DNA of 40,956 nt. Origin: Mariprofundales bacterium. Lineage in GTDB: Bacteria > Pseudomonadota > Zetaproteobacteria > Mariprofundales > J009. Below the pieces are notes generated by a model, which ran no database searches, was not told the DNA's origin, and worked only from the letters and a program-made list of their open reading frames with translations. Position numbers and translations under genes: made by a program. Position 1 is the first letter of the stretch; every line of letters starts with the position of its first letter. Location: the NCBI GenBank assembly GCA_030950645.1, contig JAUZRF010000016.1, positions 1 through 40,956 on the forward strand, written 5' to 3'. This document shows positions 1 to 8,791 of this stretch, piece by piece.

Positions 1-64
1 ACTGTAAATGAGCATTTTTTAACGCCGCTATCGAGAAAATCGGAAGTGAGCTGAGTAGTGTTAC
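1..64 (+). repeat. Partial copy (right half) of the dispersed GTAACTRCTCAG palindromic element
   Basis: actgtaaatgagcattttttaacgccgctatcgagaaaatcggaagtgagctgagtagtgttac matches the right half of the other copies; cut by the window edge. Confidence 0.85.
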
Positions 65-72
65 CCTCCACG

Positions 73-226
73 ATAACTACTCAGCACCCCTACCAGAAAA
101 TGACTGTAACTGCTCAGATTGCTTCCGGTTTTCCTGATAGCAAGGCGAAAAAGCGGAGTTTACTACTGTAAATGAGCATTTTTCAACGCCGCTATCGGGA
201 AAATTAGGAGTGCGCTGAGTAGTTAC
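73..226 (+). repeat. Full-length copy of the MITE-like palindromic element (long form, about 153 bp)
   Basis: Starts (g>a)TAACTACTCAGCACCCC, contains the 32-bp extension and the inner GTAACTGCTCAG arm, ends CTGAGTAGTTAC. Confidence 0.9.
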
Positions 227-234
227 AAAAGATC

Positions 235-355
235 GTAACTGCTCAGATTGCTTCCGGTTTTTCTGATAGCAAGGCGAAAAAGCGGAGTTTACTACTGTAA
301 ATGAGCATTTTTTAACGCCGCTATCGGGAAAACCGGAAGCAATCTGAGTAGTTAC
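235..355 (+). repeat. Short-form (121 bp) copy of the palindromic element
   Basis: GTAACTGCTCAGATTGCTTCCGGTTTTTCTGATAGC...GCTATCGGGAAAACCGGAAGCAATCTGAGTAGTTAC, near-perfect terminal inverted arms. Confidence 0.92.
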
Positions 356-372
356 AGCCCGCGAGGTAAAGC

Positions 373-810
373 ATGACCAAACAACGCATCCTATTTCTCT
401 GCACCGGCAACTCGTGCCGCTCCCAAATGGCTGAAGGGTGGTTGCGGCAACTCGGAGCGAGCCATTTTGAGGTGTTCTCCGCCGGCATCGAGGCACATGG
501 AAAAAACCCGCGCGCCATCGCAGTAATGGCCGAGGCAGGGGTGGATATCTCCAAACAAAAATCGGAAGTTCTCAACCCTGAAATCCTGCCCACACTGCAT
601 CTGCTCATCACCGTCTGCGGCCATGCCGACAAACACTGCCCCCTAGTGCCGACCCGTTGCGAAAAGCAGCACTGGCCATTCGACGACCCTGCCAAGGCAA
701 CTGGCACAGAAGAGGAGATCATGGCTGCTTTTCGCCGCGCGCGCGATCAAATCAAGGCGCGGGTGTCGCAATTTATCCGCCAAGCGGCGGGTATGCCAAA
801 TAAGAGTTAG
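373..810 (+). CDS. arsC: Arsenate reductase, low-molecular-weight protein tyrosine phosphatase type (thioredoxin-coupled)
   Basis: 145 aa; N-terminal LFLCTGNSCRSQMAEGW P-loop typical of LMW-PTP/ArsC; VCGHADKHCP motif. Confidence 0.85.
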   Translation: MTKQRILFLCTGNSCRSQMAEGWLRQLGASHFEVFSAGIEAHGKNPRAIAVMAEAGVDISKQKSEVLNPEILPTLHLLITVCGHADKHCPLVPTRCEKQHWPFDDPAKATGTEEEIMAAFRRARDQIKARVSQFIRQAAGMPNKS

Positions 811-1181
811 TAGTTGGTTGCCATCCAGGCAATCACATCAGCGCGGTCGCGTTTGGCAATTGGTGGAGTACGCATCTCGGTGTTGGGCTTCACCGCACGG
901 GGGTTGGTGAGCCAACGATCAAGCGCCTCCGCATCCCAGCGTGCAAATGGAACCCCGCTAATCGTTGGCGCACGATCAAACACCCCCAATAGGCCCGGAC
1001 CGATCTTACGATTGCTACGAATAAGAAAGTGACAATGCTTGCAACGCACCTCCGCCACCACAAATCCTCGCTGCACATGCGCGGAAGACACATCTGCTGC
1101 GGTGGAGTGCGGTGGAGAAGCCATTGCGAGCAGGGGTACAACAATCAGCAGAGGCGCCACCAAGGGCGATCTCCGCATCAT
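807..1181 (-). CDS. Monoheme c-type cytochrome with signal peptide
   Basis: Hydrophobic N-terminus, CKHCH heme motif, distal Met; end of the minus-strand cluster. Confidence 0.8.
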   Translation of the reverse strand: MMRRSPLVAPLLIVVPLLAMASPPHSTAADVSSAHVQRGFVVAEVRCKHCHFLIRSNRKIGPGLLGVFDRAPTISGVPFARWDAEALDRWLTNPRAVKPNTEMRTPPIAKRDRADVIAWMATNY

Positions 1182-1567
1182 TTCTGCGCCGGAGCCAACG
1201 GAAACACCAACTCTCCGAGCGTACCATCCTTATCTAACCGAACAAAAAGCTGACCATGCTTCAGATCTCTCACTGGCAAAGCGCGGCGGTAAACCCCCAA
1301 CGCGCCATCAGGTATCGCCTGACGCCAGCGTGATGAGGTGGTACGAATGTGCACCACCAAATCATTCACAAATCCATGCTGCTGACGACTGGCCATCACC
1401 AGAAACTCATTCATTCCCGGCAGCAATGTGGTTGGCCGCGTCTCAACATGAAGCGAGAAATCTTGCCATTTCTGTGTTGGAGCTATCCAAGCCGGCTTCT
1501 CATCACACCCATTCAGCAATAGTGACCACCCAAACAGCAGTGGCAACAGCAGTAGCGACCACCTCAA
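1178..1567 (-). CDS. Putative lipoprotein, YtkA/FixH-like domain
   Basis: LLLNGC lipobox-like; DLVVHIRT..WRQAIPDGALGVYRRALPV pattern; start/stop overlaps with neighbours. Confidence 0.5.
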   Translation of the reverse strand: MRWSLLLLPLLFGWSLLLNGCDEKPAWIAPTQKWQDFSLHVETRPTTLLPGMNEFLVMASRQQHGFVNDLVVHIRTTSSRWRQAIPDGALGVYRRALPVRDLKHGQLFVRLDKDGTLGELVFPLAPAQK

Positions 1568-1860
1568 AGCTTAGCTCCAGCCTGTAAAAAATGGAGCAAT
1601 ACTGCGCGATCCCCCGCACCAATTTTCTCATAACTGCGGTGCATCCGGTGCAACTCCATCCGTGCCACCACCGAAGGCCACTCGGCGGCGCGGTGGCGTT
1701 TGGGCATCGGCGCAGCGTGGCAGGTGTTGCAATACGCCCGCAACGCCACCGCACCGGGGTCATCCGATGCGATCAACTGCTTACGCTCGGCAGAGATCTC
1801 TGGCTGCGAACATGCCGCCAGCAACAACAACGCCAACCACGCCATACCGAGTCGCATCAA
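1564..1860 (-). CDS. Monoheme c-type cytochrome, probable lipoprotein
   Basis: LLLLAACS lipobox; CNTCH heme motif; overlaps neighbours. Confidence 0.75.
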   Translation of the reverse strand: MMRLGMAWLALLLLAACSQPEISAERKQLIASDDPGAVALRAYCNTCHAAPMPKRHRAAEWPSVVARMELHRMHRSYEKIGAGDRAVLLHFLQAGAKL

Positions 1861-2303
1861 TGTTCCCCTCGTGAGGGATCGCTCGGTGACTCCTCGTCCT
1901 CCTCCTCTTCTCCTTCCTCCTCTGCTGGTGCAAAGTTATTGACCATAAAGTTGATGAAGACCGCAGCTACCAGAAAATAGACCACTGCAATCACATCCCC
2001 CCAGTCAAACCAGGGCCGATGGTGACCGGGACGATCACCCCAAAACGGTTCAGTAAGGGTGAAGGCCACAATCACCACCGCCACAATCACCGCAATAAAC
2101 CAACGAGGCACCCGTTTGCTACTATGCTGCACCTGCTCGGCGAGCTCCCAATCCTCCAGCCCGCGTTTCTCAATGCGTTCCTCTTCGCTAGCGTAACCAA
2201 AGTGGTCATCAGGGAGCTTACCCCAAGCACTGTCCACCGCACCCAGTGGTTGCTCACTAGGCTCACTAGGCTCACTCGGAACCACCTTCTCTTCATCACT
2301 CAT
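1857..2303 (-). CDS. Membrane protein with acidic termini and two TM segments
   Basis: 148 aa, two hydrophobic stretches, SEPSEPSE repeat, start/stop overlap with flanking ORFs. Confidence 0.6.
   Translation of the reverse strand: MSDEEKVVPSEPSEPSEQPLGAVDSAWGKLPDDHFGYASEEERIEKRGLEDWELAEQVQHSSKRVPRWFIAVIVAVVIVAFTLTEPFWGDRPGHHRPWFDWGDVIAVVYFLVAAVFINFMVNNFAPAEEEGEEEEDEESPSDPSRGEH
2252..2278. repeat. 9-bp tandem repeat x3 (gctcactag) inside the CDS, encoding SEPSEPSEP
   Basis: gctcactag gctcactag gctcactcg. Confidence 0.85.
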
Positions 2304-3589
2304 GACTGCACACCTCCTGCCGCATAATGCACCACATTAAACACTTTTCGCCAACCAGCATCGCTTTTCGCCACCACCCGGAAGCGATGCAGACCCTTCG
2401 TCATATCTACCGATAGGGTAAGTTTGACATCCTTGCGACCAGGGTGATCAAAGCTGACCGTATCTTTTGCCAAATGAAAATTCTTCGTCTTCAGCCCCTC
2501 CACCCGCAGATGCACCGTAGCCGGCGCAAACAACTTATGCGCCACCTCAACACGATAGATGAGCAAATTATCCCCTTGTGAAACACCCGAACGATATACC
2601 GTCAAAGATTCCGGCTGATAGTAATAGAGCCCCGACACCAACATCGCGCCGCCAACCAGCGTAAATGCCAGCGCGGTTTTGGCTCGAAATACAAAATCAC
2701 TCAATCTACCCAGCACTGGCTTAGGCTGCGCACTCTTCCCCACCACAAAGCTAAGCAATGAACCATGGTCAAGCTTGTTGCTTTTTTGATGGAGCTCATC
2801 GCAGGCTACAATGCACTCACCACAATTCACGCAGCTATCAAAAACCACCGTGTTTCGCGGATCAATCTCGATAAAGCAACGGTCCGCACAGAATTGACAG
2901 CTAACACAATCATCTTTTCGTGATTCATCATACTGAACTCTAAGGGTAAAGCTCGTCTTAAAAGAGTGTTGCCAGATACGATAAATGCACATGTAGCGAC
3001 ACAGGAGGTGACGAATCACCGCCACATCAAGAAACACCAATACCACGCAGACGGTATAGATCCAATGCAAGGATCCCGCCAACCGGGCGTCCTCAGCGAA
3101 GGTGATGAATGACCAAATCGCCGATGGCGGATAGAAATAGAGCAGCGGCACCAGAGCAATCACCATGGATGCGCCCAGCAATAGCAGCAACAACACCAGT
3201 TTATTGACCCAACTACTCCGACGAAGCGCCACCTGCATCTCATCGCCAGTCATATCCATCATACGGGCATTGCGACCCAGCAAACGCTGGGTAACATGGT
3301 TCGCCCACTCCGACACCGAATTTTGTGGACACATCCAACCGCAAAACACAGCCCCAGCAAGCGAATAAAAAATCACCAACAGGCTGGCAACAAACATCCA
3401 AAACCCGAGCACAATAAACATATCAGAGAACCAGATCTCACGGCTACCAACGATAAATGCACCATCCATCGGATCGATGCGGAAAATGCCGGTAACGGGG
3501 ATCAAAACCAGCAACAACAGTGTAATAATCTGCACCATGCGCCGTGAAGGGTGCAGGCGTCCGGCATAGGCGTTGACATCAATAGCCAT
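2300..3589 (-). CDS. ccoG: CcoG/FixG-like cbb3 oxidase accessory ferredoxin (polyferredoxin)
   Basis: FCGWMCPQNSVSEW motif, DDCVSCQFCADRC and DSCVNCGECIVAC 4Fe-4S motifs, multiple TMs; start trimmed to MAIDVNAYAGR with an upstream SD. Confidence 0.85.
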   Translation of the reverse strand: MAIDVNAYAGRLHPSRRMVQIITLLLLVLIPVTGIFRIDPMDGAFIVGSREIWFSDMFIVLGFWMFVASLLVIFYSLAGAVFCGWMCPQNSVSEWANHVTQRLLGRNARMMDMTGDEMQVALRRSSWVNKLVLLLLLLGASMVIALVPLLYFYPPSAIWSFITFAEDARLAGSLHWIYTVCVVLVFLDVAVIRHLLCRYMCIYRIWQHSFKTSFTLRVQYDESRKDDCVSCQFCADRCFIEIDPRNTVVFDSCVNCGECIVACDELHQKSNKLDHGSLLSFVVGKSAQPKPVLGRLSDFVFRAKTALAFTLVGGAMLVSGLYYYQPESLTVYRSGVSQGDNLLIYRVEVAHKLFAPATVHLRVEGLKTKNFHLAKDTVSFDHPGRKDVKLTLSVDMTKGLHRFRVVAKSDAGWRKVFNVVHYAAGGVQS

Positions 3590-3750
3590 AAATAACTCCG
3601 TAAAGGGGCGGTTTAGATTTTGGATACACACCGATCTCCGCATGACCAATGGAAATGGGTGCCAAGCAATGCCGTGCCACCTCCTGGTACTGGAGTGTCG
3701 CCAGCAGCCAGGCGACACCATGCAAAAAATACTTTCCCATCTCTGTCACT

Positions 3751-6333
3751 CTAATCAATCCGCGCTAAGGGTGCAATATGGTGCAAGCGATCACGCCATT
3801 TCTGCTGTGCTACGGGGTCATCTACCGTTAACGCAATCATAGCACGCAGTGCTTGTTCATGGTCGGGACGAATATACAAGAGTTGAAGCAGCGCGCGCTT
3901 ACGGCTAAAGCCCTTCGGCAGACGATGTTGCTCAATCGCCATCATTAAGCGATCCGCCACCGCAAAGCTGGCCCAGCGATTCTTAGGGTTAGCGATATAA
4001 GCCTGCCGCAACCAATGGCGTGTCGCAGGGTCATTACCGAGCAGCTGTGCAATCCAGGAGCGCACATTGAACTCAGTTGCGCTGCGGGCACGCACAAATT
4101 CCTCCTGCTGCGCCTTAGGAACAGCTAGCAGATGCAGCGCCACAGCATTACTGGCACGCAAAGTAAAAAGCCACTGCCACACATCAACCAGCGTCCGCCC
4201 CTCACGACGGTAGTGCAGTTTGGGCAGACTATATTCAATTACCGGTCGCCATTCACTCTGCAGTGGCGCATTCAAATCGGGAATCTCTCCCCACAACCGA
4301 CCAGCCCAAGTCATCCACCCCTCACCACCATCACCACCCTGCGGCACGGCCACGGGGAGACGCAGTGGAGTGCCTGGTCGCGCAACCAGTGCTAGTCGAT
4401 AACCATCAATAAACAGCACTCCATGCGGAAAGGCATGGTGAAAAGTGGCCATCACTACCTTAAGGCCAGCAACATCAAACTGATTCATTGCCAGCCACTG
4501 GGTAAAAATACCCCCGGGAGCAAGGCGCTGGCGCACACGCCTAAACTGTTCGATAGAGAGCAACGCACCGCGCCCAGCCATATCGGGATGAAATAGATCA
4601 CCAACAATGACATCGTACTTGCCGGTGTCCCGACGCAGAAAACGGCGCACATCATCATGAACAACGGTGGTATAGTGATCAATATTTCCATTGACCAATA
4701 CAAACGCATTAGCAGAGGCTGCAATTGCTCCCGGAGAGAGCTCCACCGCAGTGCGTTTCAAATTGTGCCATGGCAACGATCCTGCAGCAGTAATGCCTGT
4801 GCCCAACCCCAAAAACAGCACCCGCTTGGGATGGGGGTGCAAGATCAATGGCAGGCGTGCCTGATTTTTTTGCACCTCCACCGAGGTCGGATCGGTAGCC
4901 GCATCCATGCGTTGAAGATCTGCCAACAGCAAGCGTTGGCCATCGGGGCGCTCCACCACATGGGTAACATTGACCGCATCCTCAAAGCGAGAGATCTGGT
5001 GGGTATCGGCCACCGCAGGGGAGAGTTTGTCAGGTGATGGCATGCGGTGCCACGGCCATGCCAGCAAAACAAACAACGGCAACAACAGCCACCAGCGCTG
5101 GTCATCCACCCAACGCATGCCGCAAACCGCCAGCAACAACGCCGCCAGCAGTAGGGTGGCCGGAGTGCCAATAGCGGGCATCAACACCATCCCCGCCAAA
5201 ATTGCACCCACCGCTGCGCCCGCACTGTTGACACCGTAAAGCCAAGCCGCAGAGGTATGGGAGCCACCTGTGTCATGCCCGTCCGAACCGCGAGCCAGGT
5301 GGCGAACCAGCAACGGCAACCAGGCGCCAAGTGCTAGCGTTGCCGGCAAAGTGAGCAGCGCCAACATGCCGCCCTGCCCTGCCATCGCCTGAGCTAAGGA
5401 GCCAAACTGCGCATTTCCCGCCCACTGCCCCAACCATGGCCAGGCAACCAATGACCCCAACACGGCCAGCGCAGAAATCCACGGCAAAGCATGTAGCGCA
5501 GCGCGAATCGGTAACCAACGAGAGAGCAGACTTCCCAGCCCCATGCCCAGCAGAAATATAGCCAGCAGCAGCGCCAGCACATATTCCGTGCGCAACAGCA
5601 CCATGCCAAACATGCGCGTCCACGCAATCTCCAACATCAGCGCACCCGCACCAATCCCAGCATAGGCGAGCAGGTCAACCATTGGTGGTGCCGAGCCCAG
5701 CGTGGCCTCCGTCGTGATACTAAATCTCGATGCAGACATCAGGTAAGCAGCACTCCACCAGGCAGAAAGTGCGATCAATGCTCCCAACAATGCCACCAAC
5801 TGCAGTGCTTGCGACCAACCAAATTGTGGCAACAGCCACAGTGGCAGCAAGGCACCAGCCACCCCTCCCAACACATTCACGCCATAGATCAGCCCCACCG
5901 AACAATCGGCAGCACGCGCCACCCGCATCATCAAAGGAAAAGCAAGACCCAATGCGCTAGCCGGCACGAGCAACAGCAGACCAGAAACCAGGAACTCCAA
6001 TCCTTGCCAGTGACCGATATCAATGCCACCGGCCACATGCAACAGGGTATGATCAAGCAGTGGCAACATCCATGGTAACAACAGGGCAAACAGTGCAACG
6101 GCAAGCTCAAGCGCAGCAAAAGCTTGTAAGGCTTGCCGTGCCGTAGGATTCAGGCGTGCGCCGAGCAGGCTACCCAAACCCAGTCCAGCCATAAAAGCAG
6201 ACACCGTTACCACCACGCCAAAGTTAGAGATACCAAACAGCAACCCGATTGGCCGCATCCACAACACCTCGTAAGCCAGGGCGGTAATGCCGGATGCGGC
6301 ATAAAGCGTGTTGATAATTAGATAGATAGGCAT
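3751..6333 (-). CDS. Fused membrane transporter-like / spermidine synthase-like protein
   Basis: 860 aa; many N-terminal TMs; C-terminal VLFLGLGTGITAAG...AVELSPGAI...YDVIVGDLFHP SAM-binding/SpeE-like fold. Confidence 0.75.
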   Translation of the reverse strand: MPIYLIINTLYAASGITALAYEVLWMRPIGLLFGISNFGVVVTVSAFMAGLGLGSLLGARLNPTARQALQAFAALELAVALFALLLPWMLPLLDHTLLHVAGGIDIGHWQGLEFLVSGLLLLVPASALGLAFPLMMRVARAADCSVGLIYGVNVLGGVAGALLPLWLLPQFGWSQALQLVALLGALIALSAWWSAAYLMSASRFSITTEATLGSAPPMVDLLAYAGIGAGALMLEIAWTRMFGMVLLRTEYVLALLLAIFLLGMGLGSLLSRWLPIRAALHALPWISALAVLGSLVAWPWLGQWAGNAQFGSLAQAMAGQGGMLALLTLPATLALGAWLPLLVRHLARGSDGHDTGGSHTSAAWLYGVNSAGAAVGAILAGMVLMPAIGTPATLLLAALLLAVCGMRWVDDQRWWLLLPLFVLLAWPWHRMPSPDKLSPAVADTHQISRFEDAVNVTHVVERPDGQRLLLADLQRMDAATDPTSVEVQKNQARLPLILHPHPKRVLFLGLGTGITAAGSLPWHNLKRTAVELSPGAIAASANAFVLVNGNIDHYTTVVHDDVRRFLRRDTGKYDVIVGDLFHPDMAGRGALLSIEQFRRVRQRLAPGGIFTQWLAMNQFDVAGLKVVMATFHHAFPHGVLFIDGYRLALVARPGTPLRLPVAVPQGGDGGEGWMTWAGRLWGEIPDLNAPLQSEWRPVIEYSLPKLHYRREGRTLVDVWQWLFTLRASNAVALHLLAVPKAQQEEFVRARSATEFNVRSWIAQLLGNDPATRHWLRQAYIANPKNRWASFAVADRLMMAIEQHRLPKGFSRKRALLQLLYIRPDHEQALRAMIALTVDDPVAQQKWRDRLHHIAPLARID

Positions 6334-6438
6334 ATTAGAAAAACAACAATACCAATCAAGCGTTGTGCTACGAAAACTGAGATATTAAGGGATCCCCCTC
6401 TGCTAATGTAGCTAAACAACACCCCTTGAAAATACTCA

Positions 6439-6559
6439 GTAACTACGCATATTGCTTCTGGTTTTCCTGATAGCAAGGCGAAAAAGCGGAGTTTACTACT
6501 GTAAATGCGCATTTTTCAACGCCGCTATCAGAAAAACCGGGAGTGAGCTGAGTAGTTAC
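6439..6559 (+). repeat. Copy of the palindromic MITE-like element (short form)
   Basis: GTAACTACGCATATTGCTTCTGGTTTTCCTGATAGC...GAGCTGAGTAGTTAC. Confidence 0.88.
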
Positions 6560-6617
6560 AATGGGTGTTTTTTTAACGCCGCCAGCGGGGGAGATCGGAA
6601 ATGGGTGGAGTGGTTAC
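6560..6617 (+). repeat. Decayed right-half remnant of a second copy of the element
   Basis: gtttttttaacgccgccagcgggggagatcggaaatgggtggagtggttac aligns imperfectly to the right half of the element. Confidence 0.65.
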
Positions 6618-6620
6618 CTG

Positions 6621-6998
6621 TTAATAGGGCCAAAACCAGACGAAAGCGGTGATCGCGTGGGCAATCGCTAGCGTAACCGTCAGCCCTGCACAAATCATAT
6701 GCGCAACGAACAGATCCTTGCCCAAGACACCTACCGCAATACCAAAGCCTCCGGTCAATAGCAGACCAATCAGCAGCGCCGCCCCCATCCAGAACAACAC
6801 TTCATGCTTGCTCTTGATGCTTATTTTTCGTTCAGCGCTCTCTTCATCGTGCGTTCCGGCATTAAATTTTATGATCATTTGCTCGGCACTCACCATCGGA
6901 TTAGAAACAGGCCTCGTCACGGCCACCGTAGAGGTCGCCGCCTGTGCCATCAAAGGAAACAGCACAACAAGTAGCATGATATTCAATGCTTTACTCAT
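6621..6998 (-). CDS. Small membrane protein with signal peptide, oxidase cluster
   Basis: Signal-like N-terminus then about 2-3 TMs; overlap-proximal to the upstream gene. Confidence 0.6.
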   Translation of the reverse strand: MSKALNIMLLVVLFPLMAQAATSTVAVTRPVSNPMVSAEQMIIKFNAGTHDEESAERKISIKSKHEVLFWMGAALLIGLLLTGGFGIAVGVLGKDLFVAHMICAGLTVTLAIAHAITAFVWFWPY

Positions 6999-7209
6999 CA
7001 CTATCGTCCTGATCGTCCTTCTGCATGGCGGTATACCAGTAAAGGATCATCAACACAATCAGTGGAGCCATCACCAAAAAAAACAGAAAAACAAAAATAA
7101 TCTCTGGCGTCTTAATGGTCACATGCAGATAGCGATAGCTATCCAATGCCCAAGCTGGTGTGGCAGGAAGTAGTGCCAAAATAAAACTGACAACAGCAAT
7201 GCGCTTCAT
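6991..7209 (-). CDS. Small membrane protein (signal peptide plus one TM)
   Basis: MKRIAVVSFILALLPATPAWA...; its ATG overlaps the stop of the upstream SUMF1 gene (ATGA). Confidence 0.6.
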   Translation of the reverse strand: MKRIAVVSFILALLPATPAWALDSYRYLHVTIKTPEIIFVFLFFLVMAPLIVLMILYWYTAMQKDDQDDSDE

Positions 7210-8234
7210 GGTTCCTCCGAGGCACAACGAAATCCGAAAAAGTCCGAGGCATAGTTCGGTAATGAATAGTTACGGTGGTAGCTAGCTGTGGCAAAAGGAT
7301 CGCTCTTCCACGACCCCCCTCGCCGCACCCGATACTCGGATCGCTCTACCTTATCCGAGCTCTGATGGTAGCGCGTATCCAATTGCTGCGGATGGAGTGT
7401 GGCTGAATCTACATTGCTGCCGGGATAGGGCGCAAACATGGTCGCCGTCCACTCGCTGACATTGCCCGCCATATCCATTACACCATACGGTGAAGCACCC
7501 TTCGGGTACGCAGTAACTGGCGTGGTGTGACGCGCACTGTAGTAGGTATTGAGATACTTACGGTTAAGATTATTACCCCACGGCCAACGACGGCCATCGG
7601 TACCGCGTGCGGCTTTCTCCCACTCCGCCTCCGTCGGCAGCTGCTTGCCCTTCCAAGTGCAGTAATCACGCGCATTATTCCACGACACCAAGTTAACAGG
7701 GTGCAGTTCCCGACCAGCAGGAAGATGGCCACCTTCCCAGTTCAGCGGAAGACGGTAATGTTGCGCCACTACAAACCGTGCATACTGCGCTTGAGTGACG
7801 GGGTATTTATCGATACGGTAGGCATGGAGCGTGACTGAATGCTCCGGCTTATTGGCATCGTTGCTCCTAGGATCATTGGTTCCCATCAAAAAGGCGCCGG
7901 CTGGAATCTCCACCATCTCGCCAAGCATCTTCCACTGATCAGGAGACAGTAATTTTTTGGCATCAGCTACCGTGTAGGTCGGTTGCACACCACCTTCAAA
8001 CTCATTATGTGCTTGAAGCTGGATCTCCTCTCCTGCAGCACGAATATGACTCTTCATGTTCACCGGATTGTAACCCGCCTTGGCACGCATCTCGTCCATC
8101 CGCTTGGAACCTAAAGTCATCACATGCAAGGATCCACCAATCAAAGCCGCAGCGATGCAAGTGACCAATGTTGCAACAAGCACACGCTTGCGCTTACGCC
8201 GATCAGCAGGAGGTATTTGATGGCGAGGCTTCAT
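7206..8234 (-). CDS. Membrane-anchored formylglycine-generating enzyme (SUMF1/FGE-sulfatase) family protein
   Basis: N-terminal TM; EIPAGAFLMGTND, LPTEAEWEKAARG, GNVSEWTA, RRGGSWKSDP, FGFRCA motifs. Confidence 0.88.
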   Translation of the reverse strand: MKPRHQIPPADRRKRKRVLVATLVTCIAAALIGGSLHVMTLGSKRMDEMRAKAGYNPVNMKSHIRAAGEEIQLQAHNEFEGGVQPTYTVADAKKLLSPDQWKMLGEMVEIPAGAFLMGTNDPRSNDANKPEHSVTLHAYRIDKYPVTQAQYARFVVAQHYRLPLNWEGGHLPAGRELHPVNLVSWNNARDYCTWKGKQLPTEAEWEKAARGTDGRRWPWGNNLNRKYLNTYYSARHTTPVTAYPKGASPYGVMDMAGNVSEWTATMFAPYPGSNVDSATLHPQQLDTRYHQSSDKVERSEYRVRRGGSWKSDPFATASYHRNYSLPNYASDFFGFRCASEEP

Positions 8235-8791
8235 TTCGAGGATGTAGGTGCGGAAGGATGCTGCGAATAGCGATGACTAATCGGCTCTGGCTCACTATCT
8301 GCATCGGTGGGAAGCGGTTCACTATCCGCCCACTGCGGCTCTACGGGGGAGTCCCAACCAATGTAGGGACGAATCAACAGCTCACCAAGCACCCCACCAA
8401 AAGCGCAAAATTCCATTTGCAAGATTAGAATAAAACCACACAACTGCCAAGGAATCAAATCAAAGCCAGGGGGAAGAGTATGCGTCATGCTCTCATAATA
8501 GAAAAAACCTATCACCGCTACCGGTGGAAAGTGTGCCAAATACTTACCGCCGTAACCATAGATGGCACCGACAACCATTCCTGTAACAATTGGCAGCACC
8601 GTCATGCAAAACACCCAACTCAGTGAAAAAGTGGCGATACTATGAAACCATTCCAACCGAACATCTAACAGATCAAGCCCCGTCAGCATCACTAGGCACC
8701 CCACCGGATAGGCCACGGCAAAACGCATCCACTTCGGGCCCCATTGCGGCATGGCTTTCAGCGCAGCTAGCGGATCAGGTCGCGTATTCAT
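8231..8791 (-). CDS. Polytopic membrane protein of unknown function, oxidase cluster
   Basis: About 4 TMs; ATGA-type overlaps on both sides. Confidence 0.65.
   Translation of the reverse strand: MNTRPDPLAALKAMPQWGPKWMRFAVAYPVGCLVMLTGLDLLDVRLEWFHSIATFSLSWVFCMTVLPIVTGMVVGAIYGYGGKYLAHFPPVAVIGFFYYESMTHTLPPGFDLIPWQLCGFILILQMEFCAFGGVLGELLIRPYIGWDSPVEPQWADSEPLPTDADSEPEPISHRYSQHPSAPTSSK

Noticed and set aside
1-360. CRISPR-like array from the clustered repeats
   Set aside because: Units are long (121-153 bp), palindromic and adjacent, with no regular unique spacers and no cas genes.
77-496. ORFs with recurring peptide FPDSGVEKCSFTVVNSAFSPCYQENRKQSEQL (also at 6318-6652, 17238-17579)
   Set aside because: These are translations of the MITE-like repeat, not a protein family; they vary in frame continuation and overlap real genes.
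3573-6321. Numerous plus-strand ORFs antisense to the cytochrome/transporter genes
   Set aside because: Low-complexity His/Pro/Gln/Thr-rich translations typical of antisense frames to GC-rich genes.
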